Shown: positions 28,490 to 36,873 of the stretch, one piece after another | Numbering within the stretch: the stretch's first letter is position 1 | Layout of the letters: every line of letters starts with the position of its first letter | Source: Mycobacterium sp. AT1 | GTDB taxonomy: Bacteria > Actinomycetota > Actinomycetes > Mycobacteriales > Mycobacteriaceae | DNA: 64,000 bases | Reading direction: 5' to 3' | Assembly (NCBI RefSeq): GCF_002043095.1 | Contig: NZ_MVOC01000017.1 | Location: 1,372 to 65,371 of the forward strand | Made by a program: the position numbers and the translations under genes | The notes under the pieces: model-generated | Databases searched by the model: none | Told to the model about the DNA's origin: nothing | The model's input: only the letters and a program-made list of their open reading frames with translations

Positions 28490-29644
28490 CTAGAATTCGA
28501 CTCTTCCGGAGCGCCGCGCGTCTACCCCCCACGGCAGCAAGATCGTGACTGAAGTACCTGCTAAATGCGGAAGCAGTCGGTCTTTTCTCAGATGGAGTTC
28601 GCGGTCCCCTTGCGAAGTATCGTCGAGGAAGTGTCTAGTAAATTCTAGGCGGCCTGTCCTAATCGCCATAAATCCATGCAAGACGTAGCAAGATTCAAGC
28701 GCGATATCGAGCCCCTCTCCAGCGTCGGGGTCAATGAGGGATCGAGATGTCCCATGGCGAGTGAATGCTTTTCGAGTGGCGCCCTCCTCTTCGCTCAACG
28801 TATCTGAATAGATATTCTGATTGCCCGCCATTGTTCCCGCTATTCCGGGTCCGGGATCCGAGACCGTGATCTCAATTAAATTGGGGCTCCCAAATTTCTC
28901 CCGAATTAAATGGAGATAGCTGACGAGTTGAAAGTTTTCTGATCCAGCTAAACTCTCGTCTGCCAACTGCTGCAGTTGATAGCGCCGAACCTCGATGAAC
29001 CGAAGACCATTTGTTGGCTTGCCGTCGACCGACGAGGCATGGACTTCGGTATTTTTGAGTACCTCCCAGAGGTAACTTCTTAAAAAGAATGAGGCCTCTT
29101 CATCATTACCGCTGCTTATGTTGAATGACTTCGTAATGATATTTTCGAGCTGTTTTCCGAAAGTTCGTTTGTGCCCCGTGAGGAGATAGTCCAGTAGCCT
29201 GGGCCGAACTTCTGGGCGCTCGTCTCGAATGACCCAAGAAAGTCTATTGCCCGCGGAAATCTCACCGCGTTTGATAATAAGAGACTTCCGCTGCGCCGAT
29301 TGAACCTGTTCATATACAGATTCGCCATTTTGTGTGACAATATCTGTGCAATATTGTCCCAAGATATATCCCAATAATTCATCAGTGAAAAATTTTCGAT
29401 GCCAGGTACTTGGCCCAATCCCGCTTTCCTTATTGCCCGTGTGGATATGGAGGCGTAGTGGTTGCCCTCGCCGGTCTAGTTGCGAGACGAAGGCGAGCAT
29501 TCGTGCGCTAGCTCCGATTCGAGTTGACTTGGGCTGATGAAGTGTTAGGTCTACTGTCAATTTCTCGCTATCGCTGAGAAATTGATCTGCGATATTCTCG
29601 ACGTACTCGCCCGTCAAGCCCGCTGATACGGTTGTTTCTTTCAT
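28490..29644 (-). CDS. GHKL-type ATPase, partner of the PRTase-like protein
   Basis: 384 residues. The C-terminal half has the Bergerat-fold motifs: N box WEVLKNTEVHA (193-203, with Glu194, Asn198 and His202), G1 box VSDPGPGIAG (261-270), G2 box GEGLDIALESCYVLHG (309-324) and a GTSVTILLPW closing strand (363-372). No histidine-kinase dimerisation region or membrane helix is present, so it is not a sensor kinase. The N-terminal ~180 residues are unassigned. TTGGAG precedes ATG 29644. It directly abuts the PRTase-like gene. Codon use and base composition are AT-rich like its partner. By analogy with other GHKL proteins it may be an ATP-gated switch or sensor for the partner. Confidence 0.72.
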   Translation of the reverse strand: MKETTVSAGLTGEYVENIADQFLSDSEKLTVDLTLHQPKSTRIGASARMLAFVSQLDRRGQPLRLHIHTGNKESGIGPSTWHRKFFTDELLGYILGQYCTDIVTQNGESVYEQVQSAQRKSLIIKRGEISAGNRLSWVIRDERPEVRPRLLDYLLTGHKRTFGKQLENIITKSFNISSGNDEEASFFLRSYLWEVLKNTEVHASSVDGKPTNGLRFIEVRRYQLQQLADESLAGSENFQLVSYLHLIREKFGSPNLIEITVSDPGPGIAGTMAGNQNIYSDTLSEEEGATRKAFTRHGTSRSLIDPDAGEGLDIALESCYVLHGFMAIRTGRLEFTRHFLDDTSQGDRELHLRKDRLLPHLAGTSVTILLPWGVDARRSGRVEF

Positions 29645-30269
29645 CGAGTCTCCAAGTGCATATGAGGCAGATAAGCAAGCCGCAGGCTCCCTTTGGTGAG
29701 GCTTGTGGTGGTCCGACCTGCTGCTTCTGCCGTCCGTGGCAAAGCGGCTGTGAGACGCAACACGGTGGACGACTCTAGTCCGCGCCGGTGACTCAGGTTA
29801 TAGCGCGGGTTTGCGAAGCTCGCACTTCTATCATGCTGGCCGGTGCGAAGGCGTAGACCGTTAAGTCGAAGGCGTACCGAAGCCAGGTCTGTCGCGATAA
29901 TGCAGGCGGCGGACCTGGCTGGGGTCTGGGTAGAGGAAGGGGAGCCGAGGGTCGATTTGGATGCAAACGCCCCTCGTGCGTCCGCAACGTTCGCGAAGGC
30001 GATCTCAACCCGTGGTTCTCGTTGCTCGGCAACGAGTCAGCTGTTCTGCGAGAGTGGTCCGCAGCCTCCGTCGCACGTCGGGCTCTTCTGCATTGCGGCG
30101 GGTAGGCCGATCTTCGAGGTGATCCGGTTAATAGACTGCTCAACAGCCGAGCGCGACGTAGTCCGTGCGCACCTACTGGAGGGCGAGAAGTCCGACTCGA
30201 TGACCGCTCCGGAAGCGATGCAACCGCAGCGTCAGAAGCCCGCGGCGGGAACGTGATCCGGCTGCGGAG
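29645..30269. other. 625-bp island interval with possible gene remnant
   Basis: No convincing intact gene. On the plus strand, coding-like fragments lie in two different frames: one, around 29994-30104, contains NPWFSLLGNESAVLREW and stops at a TAG; the other, from about 30103, contains RPIFEVIRLIDCSTAERDVV. Together they could be a frameshifted relic. The open frames at 29843-30256 (+) and 29793-30143 (-) look like chance frames. The promoter for the GHKL-PRTase pair must lie in 29645-29800. Confidence 0.35.
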
Positions 30270-31427
30270 CTAGTAGCCCTCGTCGGTTTCTGCAAGGTCC
30301 TTCAGCTGGCGAACCAGCTCTTCGAGCAATTCGTTGTCCATGTGGATCCGAATCTCGACGGGTTGATCGATGTTCTTGCCTTCGGCCGCGAGAAGACGGG
30401 CAGGCATCGTCGCGACCAGCTCGAGATACTCCTCGATGAAGTCTTCCATGCCGCGGAGGGGCTTATCGACGAGACGGGCGGCGGTGTCGAGAACGTTGAT
30501 GAACCTTGACGGTGCCGCAACGCCGCGCACCCGCTGCGCGAGTTGAAGGTAGCGATCGTAAAAGTCCATGAGTCTTGTTGCGGCGTGGACGATTCCATCG
30601 GGGTCTGCAGCCGTCTCATCGTCGGCAGTGCCGAAGACTGATTGGAATGCCTCCGTCAACAGGAAGCCATTCATCTGTTGGCCAACTTGCTCGACGTCGT
30701 ACATCGTGTTGGCTGCGAGTTCCTGCAATTGTTCGAAGGTGCTGATCCGCTCACCCGTGGGGTGCGCGAAGGCGAGACGGTGGTCGCGCATTGCCATCGA
30801 CATCGCTTCCCGTCGCTGGACCAAGACGGACGCGAACGCTGCCCACCGCCACGAATGCGGGCGCTCTTGCAGGAGCGCAACGAGGCCCTCCTGAGATGTC
30901 TGCACTTCGCCGAATCGAGGCTCGTCGTCGGCCGGGTCAGTTTGCTTGATCATCACGGCGTCGAGCTTTTCGCGGATGGCCTCGATGACACCAGGAACCC
31001 CTTCGCGCAGTCCGTCGAGATCTCCGATCGTGCCCAGCAACCCCTTGACGTCGTCGAGCTTTGTCGAGTCAAGACGCACCGGAAGGATGTACGCGCCCTG
31101 AGTCATCATGCGACGGCGCAGCGCGGCCTTGCGCTCGACGCCGCACCACTCCTTCTCGGCGTACTCGCGCGAGATGAACATGACAACGTATCGGGCCTCA
31201 TCGCGATACAGGGTTGTGAACACTTCTGTTAACTCTTCGCCCCAGAGCGCCGCCTTGTAGTCGGCGTCGTAAAGTACGCGGTCCTTTGGCAAACCAAGCC
31301 CGCGCACCACATCCTGTACGAAATCGCGCTGCTCGCCCGCGAACGACACCGCGATGTCGTACTTATACTCGGTCGGCTGGTCGGTGACTTGCGTAGGCGG
31401 TTCGTCGGGTGCCGCTTCTTCGCTCAT
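30270..31427 (-). CDS. TIR-domain protein, predicted NADase-type defence effector
   Basis: 385 residues. Residues 22-155 are a TIR domain: YDIAVSFAGEQRDFV (first strand), the BB-loop region YDADYKAALWGEEL (53-66), ARYVVMFISREYAEKEWCGVERKAAL (79-103) with Glu98 at the position of the NAD-cleaving glutamate, and YILPVRLD. Residues 165-385 form an unassigned helical domain, perhaps for sensing or oligomerisation. ATG 31427 has TAGGAG at good spacing. Bacterial TIR proteins often deplete NAD+ or make signalling nucleotides during phage infection. It lies 2 genes from the GHKL-PRTase pair, same strand, and about 270 bp from tRNA-Gly. No partner such as ThsA is visible. Confidence 0.82.
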   Translation of the reverse strand: MSEEAAPDEPPTQVTDQPTEYKYDIAVSFAGEQRDFVQDVVRGLGLPKDRVLYDADYKAALWGEELTEVFTTLYRDEARYVVMFISREYAEKEWCGVERKAALRRRMMTQGAYILPVRLDSTKLDDVKGLLGTIGDLDGLREGVPGVIEAIREKLDAVMIKQTDPADDEPRFGEVQTSQEGLVALLQERPHSWRWAAFASVLVQRREAMSMAMRDHRLAFAHPTGERISTFEQLQELAANTMYDVEQVGQQMNGFLLTEAFQSVFGTADDETAADPDGIVHAATRLMDFYDRYLQLAQRVRGVAAPSRFINVLDTAARLVDKPLRGMEDFIEEYLELVATMPARLLAAEGKNIDQPVEIRIHMDNELLEELVRQLKDLAETDEGY

Positions 31428-31645
31428 CTCGTCACTCCTAGGTGCGCGGCCCCTTCCCGGTTGAACGGAACCAACAGCATCGACGATATGCGAACGCTTG
31501 TTCGAGTCATGGGCGACGCGCTGTCGGTGGGGTGGCCGTGAGCGGCCTACGCGCAACACTGGTCTCGACTGTCACTGGAGCCCCAGGGGTAACGCAGGGT
31601 TGGAGTTCTTATCGACCGTTCCGCGGTATGGCCGGGATACGGAGA

Positions 31646-31673
31646 AGGCCGCCGAACTGTCGTTCGACGGCCT
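31646..31673 (-). terminator. Hairpin terminator downstream of tRNA-Gly
   Basis: AGGCCG (31646-31651) and CGAAC pair with GTTCG and CGGCCT (31668-31673) around a TGTC loop, with one mismatch. It begins 20 nt beyond the 3' end of the minus-strand tRNA. Confidence 0.5.
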
Positions 31674-31692
31674 CTGCGCTGGTACCTGGTGG

Positions 31693-31763
31693 AGCGGGCG
31701 ACGGGAATCGAACCCGCGTAGCTAGTTTGGAAGACTAGGGCTCTACCATTGAGCTACGCCCGC
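31693..31763 (-). tRNA. tRNA-Gly (TCC)
   Basis: 71-nt cloverleaf: acceptor GCGGGCG pairs with CGCCCGC, the D-arm contains TAGCTCAATGGTAGAGC, the anticodon loop is CTTCCAA with anticodon TCC, and the T-arm is GGGTTCGATTCCC. No CCA is encoded. Its 3' end faces the TIR/GHKL/PRTase island, the classical orientation for an integration target. Confidence 0.95.
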
Positions 31764-31861
31764 GTTAGCACTGCACGGGAGACTGTACCGGCGAGGACGT
31801 ATTCAAATCCAATTGATGCCCGCGCAAGTCCAGCCCGTAGTATTCCGACGGCGGTGAAGCA

Positions 31862-31935
31862 CGGGGTGTAGCGCAGCTTGGTAGCGCATCCGCTTTGGGA
31901 GCGGAAGGCCGCAGGTTCAAATCCTGTCACCCCGA
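31862..31935 (+). tRNA. tRNA-Pro (TGG)
   Basis: 74-nt cloverleaf: acceptor CGGGGTG pairs with CACCCCG, D-arm TAGCGCAGCTTGGTAGCGC, anticodon stem TCCGC/GCGGA with loop TTTGGGA (anticodon TGG), T-arm CAGGTTCAAATCCTG. It lies 53 bp upstream of tig on the same strand. Confidence 0.95.
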
Positions 31936-31987
31936 CCGGAACGTCGACACCCGTCGAAGAAGACACAGACATGCAAGGAGTAACGCC

Positions 31988-33400
31988 GTGAAGAGCACCG
32001 TCGAGAAGTTGAGCCCGACCAGGGTTCGCATCAACGTGGAGGTGCCGTTCACGGAACTGCAGCCCGACTTCGACCAGGCATTCAAGGAGCTGGCCCGGAC
32101 CATCCGGATGCCAGGATTCCGCCCGGGCAAGGTTCCCGTGAAGCTGCTGGAGTCGAAGATCGACAAGCAGGCCATGCTCGACCAGGTCGTCGGCGAGGCC
32201 GTTCCGGCCCGCTACAGCGAGGCCATCGCCAGCGCCGAGGTCCAGCCACTCGGGCAGCCCGAGATCGAGGTCACCAGCAAGGAGTACGGCGGCGACCTGA
32301 CGTTCACCGCCGAGGTCGACGTCCGGCCCGAGATCACCCTGCCCGACCTGTCGGCGCTGGCCTTCACCGTCGACGCCATCGAGGTGACCGACGAAGAGGT
32401 CGACACCGAACTGCAGAACCTGCGCGCCCGCTTCGGCACGCTCACCGGCGTTGACCGTCCCGCCCAGGACGGCGACTTCGTCTCCATCGACCTGTCGGCG
32501 ACCGTCGACGGCGAGGACGTCGAGGAAGCCAAGACCGAGGGTCTGTCTCACGAAATCGGATCGGGCAACCTGATCGAGGGTCTCGACGACGCGATCAAGG
32601 GCCTCTCGGCCGGCGAGAGCAAGACCTTCACCACCAAGCTCGTCGCGGGCACGCACGCCAACGAAGATGCCGAGGTCACCGTCAAGGTCGTCACCATCAA
32701 GGAGCGCGAGCTTCCCGAGCCCGACGACGAGTTCGCCCAGCTGGCAAGCGAATTCGACACCATCGACGAGCTGAAGGCGAGCCTGGTCGACCAGGTCAAG
32801 CAGGCCAAGCGCATCGGTCAGGCCGAGCAGATCCGCGACAAGGCGCTGGAGACCCTGCTCGAGCAGGTCGAGGTCCCGCTGCCCGAGGCGATCGTGCAGG
32901 CCCAGGTCGACGACACCGTGCACAACGCGATCCACGCCCTCGACCACGACGAGGCGAAGTTCGCCGAGGCGCTCGAGGCCGAGGGCAGCACCCGCGAGGA
33001 GTTCGACGCCGACAACCGCTCGAATGCGGAGAAGGCCGTCAAGACCCAGCTGTTGATGGACGCCGTCGCCGACCAGCTCGACATCCAGGTCGGTCAGAAC
33101 GACCTCACCGAGCGTCTGGTTCTCATGTCGCGGCAGTACGGCATCGAGCCGCAGCAGCTCCTGCAGGTGCTGCAGCAGAACAACCAGCTGCCCACCATGT
33201 TCGCCGACGTGCGCCGTGGCCTGACCATTGCCGCCGTCGTGCACGGCGCGTCCGTCACCGACTCCGAGGGCAACGAGGTGGACACCACCGAGTTCTTCGG
33301 GCCGACCACCCCGCTCGGGGCCGAAGCCGCCGACGAGGCCGAGGATGAGTCGGACGACGAGGTCGACGAAGCAGCCGACGAGGCCGACGAGTCCAAGTAA
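31988..33400 (+). CDS. tig: Trigger factor (ribosome-associated chaperone/PPIase)
   Basis: 470 residues with the three-domain layout: ribosome-binding N-domain ([21 protein letters not shown], with [13 protein letters not shown] around 40-52), FKBP-like PPIase domain about 160-245 ([41 protein letters not shown]) and a long helical C-domain. An acidic D/E/A tail closes it, as in other mycobacteria. GTG 31988 is placed by AAGGAG 7 nt upstream. It binds near the ribosomal exit tunnel and folds nascent chains. It precedes clpP1-clpP2, the usual actinobacterial order. Confidence 0.96.
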   Translation: MKSTVEKLSPTRVRINVEVPFTELQPDFDQAFKELARTIRMPGFRPGKVPVKLLESKIDKQAMLDQVVGEAVPARYSEAIASAEVQPLGQPEIEVTSKEYGGDLTFTAEVDVRPEITLPDLSALAFTVDAIEVTDEEVDTELQNLRARFGTLTGVDRPAQDGDFVSIDLSATVDGEDVEEAKTEGLSHEIGSGNLIEGLDDAIKGLSAGESKTFTTKLVAGTHANEDAEVTVKVVTIKERELPEPDDEFAQLASEFDTIDELKASLVDQVKQAKRIGQAEQIRDKALETLLEQVEVPLPEAIVQAQVDDTVHNAIHALDHDEAKFAEALEAEGSTREEFDADNRSNAEKAVKTQLLMDAVADQLDIQVGQNDLTERLVLMSRQYGIEPQQLLQVLQQNNQLPTMFADVRRGLTIAAVVHGASVTDSEGNEVDTTEFFGPTTPLGAEAADEAEDESDDEVDEAADEADESK

Positions 33401-33411
33401 CCCCGAAGTGA

Positions 33412-33425
33412 CGCTGTGAGCGAAC
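33412..33425 (+). promoter_or_regulatory. Candidate ClgR box upstream of clpP1
   Basis: CGCTGTGAGCGAAC contains the CGC-N5-GCG core plus the AAC extension reported for ClgR, the activator of actinobacterial clp genes. It lies about 90 bp before the clpP1 start, just after the tig stop. The identification is by motif only. Confidence 0.55.
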
Positions 33426-33512
33426 GACCCCGGTCTGGGGAGTCCTCGCCGCGCAGCTTTGGTTAGTGTCAGTGAACGAGTACGCAAACTCGAGAAAGCA
33501 GGTATTCCAGCC

Positions 33513-34106
33513 GTGACTGACATGCGTTCGGGCGCGTCGGGGCTCAACCTCACCGACTCCGTCTATGAGCGGTTGCTGGCCGAGCGGATCATCTTCCTGG
33601 GCACCCAGGTCGACGACGACATCGCCAACCGGCTGTGCGCGCAGATCCTTCTGCTTGCCGCTGAGGACCCCAGCAAGGACATCAACCTCTACATCAACTC
33701 GCCCGGCGGATCGGTGACCGCCGGCATGGCGATCTACGACACGATGGTGCTCGCACCGTGTGACGTGGCCACCTATGCCATGGGTTTGGCCGCGTCGATG
33801 GGCGAGTTCCTGCTCGCCGCCGGCACCAAGGGCAAGCGCTACGCCCTGCCGCACGCGCGGATCATGATGCACCAGCCCAGCGCGGGCATCGGCGGCAGCG
33901 CCGCCGACATCGCGATCCAGGCGGAGCAGTTCGCGTTGACGAAGAAGGAAATGAACCGGCTCAACTCCGAGTTCACCGGTCAGACTCTCGAGCGCATCGA
34001 GACCGACGCGGACCGCGACCGCTGGTTCACCGCCCCCGAGGCGCTGGAGTACGGCTTCGTCGACCACATCATCACCCACGCCAACTTCAACGGGAGTGCC
34101 TCATGA
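33513..34106 (+). CDS. clpP1: ATP-dependent Clp protease proteolytic subunit 1
   Basis: 197-residue serine peptidase of the ClpP family. The nucleophile Ser95 is in LAASMGEF, and His120 in the HARIMMHQP stretch supplies the second catalytic residue. [19 protein letters not shown] is the family signature. I chose GTG 33513 ([10 protein letters not shown]), which matches the start region of M. tuberculosis ClpP1 (VTDMRS); the frame is open 18 codons further upstream. It forms a hetero-tetradecamer with ClpP2, essential in mycobacteria. It is joined to clpP2 by an ATGA overlap. Confidence 0.95.
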   Translation: MTDMRSGASGLNLTDSVYERLLAERIIFLGTQVDDDIANRLCAQILLLAAEDPSKDINLYINSPGGSVTAGMAIYDTMVLAPCDVATYAMGLAASMGEFLLAAGTKGKRYALPHARIMMHQPSAGIGGSAADIAIQAEQFALTKKEMNRLNSEFTGQTLERIETDADRDRWFTAPEALEYGFVDHIITHANFNGSAS

Positions 34107-34753
34107 CGCAGCCCCACGGCGAAGCCGTGAATCCGATTCAGGCGCGCTACATCCTTCCGTCGTTCATCGAGCACTCCAGCTTCGGTGTCAAGGAGTCCAA
34201 CCCGTACAACAAGCTCTTCGAGGAGCGCATCATCTTCCTCGGCGTGCAGGTCGACGACGCGTCGGCGAACGACATCATGGCGCAGCTGTTGGTGCTGGAG
34301 TCACTTGATCCCGACCGCGACATCACCATGTACATCAACTCGCCCGGTGGTTCGTTCACCTCGCTGATGGCGATCTACGACACCATGCAGTACGTGCGCG
34401 CCGACATCCAGACGGTGTGCCTCGGTCAGGCGGCCTCGGCCGCGGCCGTGCTGCTCGCCGCCGGCACGCCCGGCAAGCGGATGGCATTGCCCAACGCGCG
34501 CATCCTGATTCACCAGCCCGCCGTCGGTGGGGCGATCCAGGGTCAGGTCTCCGACTTGGAGATCCAGGCCGCCGAGATCGAGCGCATGCGCACCCTCATG
34601 GACACCACGCTGGCCCGTCACACGGGCAAGGACGCCGCGGTCATCCGCAAGGACACCGACCGCGACAAGATCCTCACCGCCGCCGATGCCAAGGAATACG
34701 GCATCATCGACACGGTTCTGGCGTACCGCAAGCTCTCCGCACAGCCAGCCTGA
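34103..34753 (+). CDS. clpP2: ATP-dependent Clp protease proteolytic subunit 2
   Basis: 216 residues. The nucleophile Ser112 lies in [13 protein letters not shown] and His137 in [28 protein letters not shown] is present. The N-terminal leader up to about residue 25 includes the [18 protein letters not shown] segment typical of mycobacterial ClpP2, partly removed on maturation. It overlaps clpP1 by 4 bp. In mycobacteria ClpP2 provides the docking face for ClpX/ClpC1. Confidence 0.96.
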   Translation: MTQPHGEAVNPIQARYILPSFIEHSSFGVKESNPYNKLFEERIIFLGVQVDDASANDIMAQLLVLESLDPDRDITMYINSPGGSFTSLMAIYDTMQYVRADIQTVCLGQAASAAAVLLAAGTPGKRMALPNARILIHQPAVGGAIQGQVSDLEIQAAEIERMRTLMDTTLARHTGKDAAVIRKDTDRDKILTAADAKEYGIIDTVLAYRKLSAQPA

Positions 34754-35058
34754 CGCACGCCGCGGTGCGGTCCGACTTTCCCTCGGATCGCACCGCGCCG
34801 GCGCGCGTACCGTGGACTCGGAACGTCGCCTCACCGATCGGGTTGACGACACGCCAACGGCACGAGGTGCGTTCCGGAGGACCAAGGGCTACGGCAGGGG
34901 ATATGTTCTCCCTCTACACAGATGAATACCAACGGCGCTATTCGGCTTTATCGGTCGCACGGCGCCGGAACATACGGGTAGCGTCGGGAGAAACCCCGAG
35001 GTGATCTTGCACACCGAGACATACCGACGGCGATCAGGAAAGTAGGGCCGCAGGAACA
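34754..35058. other. Intergenic region with the clpX promoter
   Basis: 305 bp between clpP2 and clpX. It contains no ORF with a ribosome site; a long frame across it is a continuation of a clpP2 shadow frame. AT-richer stretches near 34900-34960 (around GATGAATACC and GGCTTTATCGG) are the most likely promoter positions. No certain -35/-10 pair or terminator could be picked. Confidence 0.4.
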
Positions 35059-36339
35059 ATGGCGCGCATCGGAGACGGCGGCGATCTGCTGAAGTGCTCG
35101 TTCTGTGGAAAGAGCCAAAAGCAAGTCAAGAAGCTCATCGCAGGCCCAGGCGTGTACATCTGCGACGAGTGCATCGACCTCTGCAACGAGATCATCGAAG
35201 AAGAACTGGCCGACGCTGACGACGTCAAACTCGACGAGCTTCCCAAGCCGGCCGAGATCCGCGAGTTCCTCGAGGGTTACGTCATCGGCCAGGACACCGC
35301 CAAGCGCACCCTCGCTGTCGCGGTCTACAACCACTACAAGCGCATTCAGGCGCAGGAGAAGTCGCGCGACTCGCGCGCCGAGCCCGTCGAGCTGGCCAAG
35401 TCGAACATCTTGATGCTCGGCCCCACCGGCTGCGGCAAGACCTACCTGGCCCAGACGCTGGCCAAGATGCTCAACGTCCCGTTCGCCATCGCGGATGCGA
35501 CGGCACTGACCGAAGCCGGTTACGTCGGCGAGGACGTCGAGAACATCCTGCTGAAGCTCATCCAGGCCGCCGACTACGACGTCAAGCGCGCCGAGACCGG
35601 CATCATCTACATCGACGAGGTCGACAAGATCGCCCGCAAGAGCGAGAACCCGTCGATCACCCGCGACGTCTCCGGTGAGGGCGTTCAGCAGGCGCTGCTG
35701 AAGATCCTCGAGGGCACGCAGGCGTCGGTGCCCCCGCAGGGCGGTCGCAAGCACCCGCACCAGGAGTTCATCCAGATCGACACCACGAACGTGCTGTTCA
35801 TCGTGGCGGGCGCCTTCGCGGGACTGGAGCGCATCGTCTCCGATCGCGTCGGCAAGCGTGGGCTGGGCTTCGGCGCCGAGGTGCGCAGCAAGGCCGAGAT
35901 CGACACGCAGGACCACTTCGCGGAGGTCATGCCCGAGGATCTGATCAAGTTCGGTCTGATCCCGGAGTTCATCGGCCGTCTGCCGGTGGTCGCGTCGGTG
36001 ACCAACCTGGACAAGGAATCCTTGGTCACCATTCTGTCGCAGCCCAAGAACGCCTTGGTCAAGCAGTACAACCGGCTGTTCGAGATGGACGGTGTGGAGC
36101 TGGAATTCACCCCGGACGCCCTCGACGCGATCGCCGACCAGGCGATTCACCGCGGAACCGGTGCCCGTGGTCTGCGCGCCATCATGGAGGAAGTCCTGCT
36201 GCCGGTGATGTACGACATCCCCAGCCGCGACGACGTCGCCAAGGTCGTCGTGACCAAGGAGACCGTCGAGGACAACGTCTTGCCGACCATCGTGCCGCGC
36301 AAGCCACCTCGTGCCGAGCGGCGCGAGAAGAGCGCCTAA
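35059..36339 (+). CDS. clpX: ATP-dependent Clp protease ATP-binding subunit ClpX
   Basis: 426-residue AAA+ unfoldase. The N-terminal zinc-binding domain has Cys13, Cys16, Cys35 and Cys38 ([16 protein letters not shown]). Walker A GPTGCGKT is at 121-128 and Walker [10 protein letters not shown] follows. ClpP-binding and pore loops are expected in the AAA domain, and the C-terminal D2-small domain closes with RAERREKSA. It unfolds substrates and feeds ClpP1P2. It is followed by a strong terminator. Confidence 0.97.
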   Translation: MARIGDGGDLLKCSFCGKSQKQVKKLIAGPGVYICDECIDLCNEIIEEELADADDVKLDELPKPAEIREFLEGYVIGQDTAKRTLAVAVYNHYKRIQAQEKSRDSRAEPVELAKSNILMLGPTGCGKTYLAQTLAKMLNVPFAIADATALTEAGYVGEDVENILLKLIQAADYDVKRAETGIIYIDEVDKIARKSENPSITRDVSGEGVQQALLKILEGTQASVPPQGGRKHPHQEFIQIDTTNVLFIVAGAFAGLERIVSDRVGKRGLGFGAEVRSKAEIDTQDHFAEVMPEDLIKFGLIPEFIGRLPVVASVTNLDKESLVTILSQPKNALVKQYNRLFEMDGVELEFTPDALDAIADQAIHRGTGARGLRAIMEEVLLPVMYDIPSRDDVAKVVVTKETVEDNVLPTIVPRKPPRAERREKSA

Positions 36340-36351
36340 CCTCTTCGAGAT

Positions 36352-36396
36352 TGCACTGAGGGTCGTGAATCCACGTGATTCACGACCCTCAGTGCA
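36352..36396. terminator. Bidirectional terminator between clpX and cynS
   Basis: A perfect 19-bp inverted repeat (36352-36370 with 36378-36396) around a 7-nt centre. It lies between two converging genes. There is no long U-tract on the plus side. Confidence 0.8.
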
Positions 36397-36408
36397 TTCT
36401 CGGCGGGT

Positions 36409-36861
36409 TTATTCGGCGGCGTTCCACTCGTAGGACAGGAACTTCCCGTCCAGCGTCACCACGACGCGATCCCCGCCGGGGTGCGGCTTCTTCTCCACGT
36501 TCACGCTGAAGTTGATGGCGCTCATGATGCCGTCGCCGAACTGCTCGTGGATGATCTCCTTGATCGCCCCGCCGTACACCGACAGCGCCTCGTAGAACCG
36601 GTAGACGGTCGGGTCGGTGGGCACCGCGGCGTCGAATCCGCCGCGCATCGGGACGGCCGCCAACACGTTGACCGCTGCGTCGTCGAGATCGAGCAGGCCC
36701 GCCAAGACGCCGCCGACCTCGGGCGGAATCGGGTGCTGGCCGAGCAGTGCCGCGGTGGTCCACACCACCGGGCGGTCGACCGCGTCGGCGAGTTGCTGCC
36801 ACGTCAGGCCCTTGGCGAGGCGCGCCGCGATGATCTGCTGGGTTATCTCGTCTCTGGTCAT
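36409..36861 (-). CDS. cynS: Cyanate hydratase (cyanase)
   Basis: 150 residues: an N-terminal helical domain (MTRDEITQQIIAARLAKGLTWQQLADAV) and the C-terminal cyanase domain. The catalytic set is present: Arg88 and Glu91 in YRFYEALSVYG and Ser114 in DGIMSAINF. The enzyme uses bicarbonate to convert cyanate to ammonia and CO2. The stop is TAA at 36409-36411. It sits 12 bp downstream of a glycosyltransferase gene on the same strand, so it is probably cotranscribed, an unusual partner. No cyanate transporter is visible nearby. Confidence 0.93.
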   Translation of the reverse strand: MTRDEITQQIIAARLAKGLTWQQLADAVDRPVVWTTAALLGQHPIPPEVGGVLAGLLDLDDAAVNVLAAVPMRGGFDAAVPTDPTVYRFYEALSVYGGAIKEIIHEQFGDGIMSAINFSVNVEKKPHPGGDRVVVTLDGKFLSYEWNAAE

Positions 36862-36873
36862 GTCTGAAGGGGA

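Noticed and set aside
28490..29644. GHKL protein as a sensor histidine kinase
   Set aside because: No H-box dimerisation helix pair, no membrane or PAS/HAMP region, and no response regulator nearby.
29793..30143. 116-residue minus-strand ORF in the island gap
   Set aside because: Pro/Arg/Ser-rich, no ribosome site, no recognisable pattern; probably a chance frame.
31442..31738. 98-residue plus-strand ORF across the tRNA-Gly region
   Set aside because: It runs antisense through the tRNA, has no ribosome site and a composition typical of translated tRNA antisense (GNRTRVASLED).
31862..31935. tRNA-Pro as the island attachment site
   Set aside because: It is on the far side of tRNA-Gly, points into tig, and no duplicate of its 3' end was seen.
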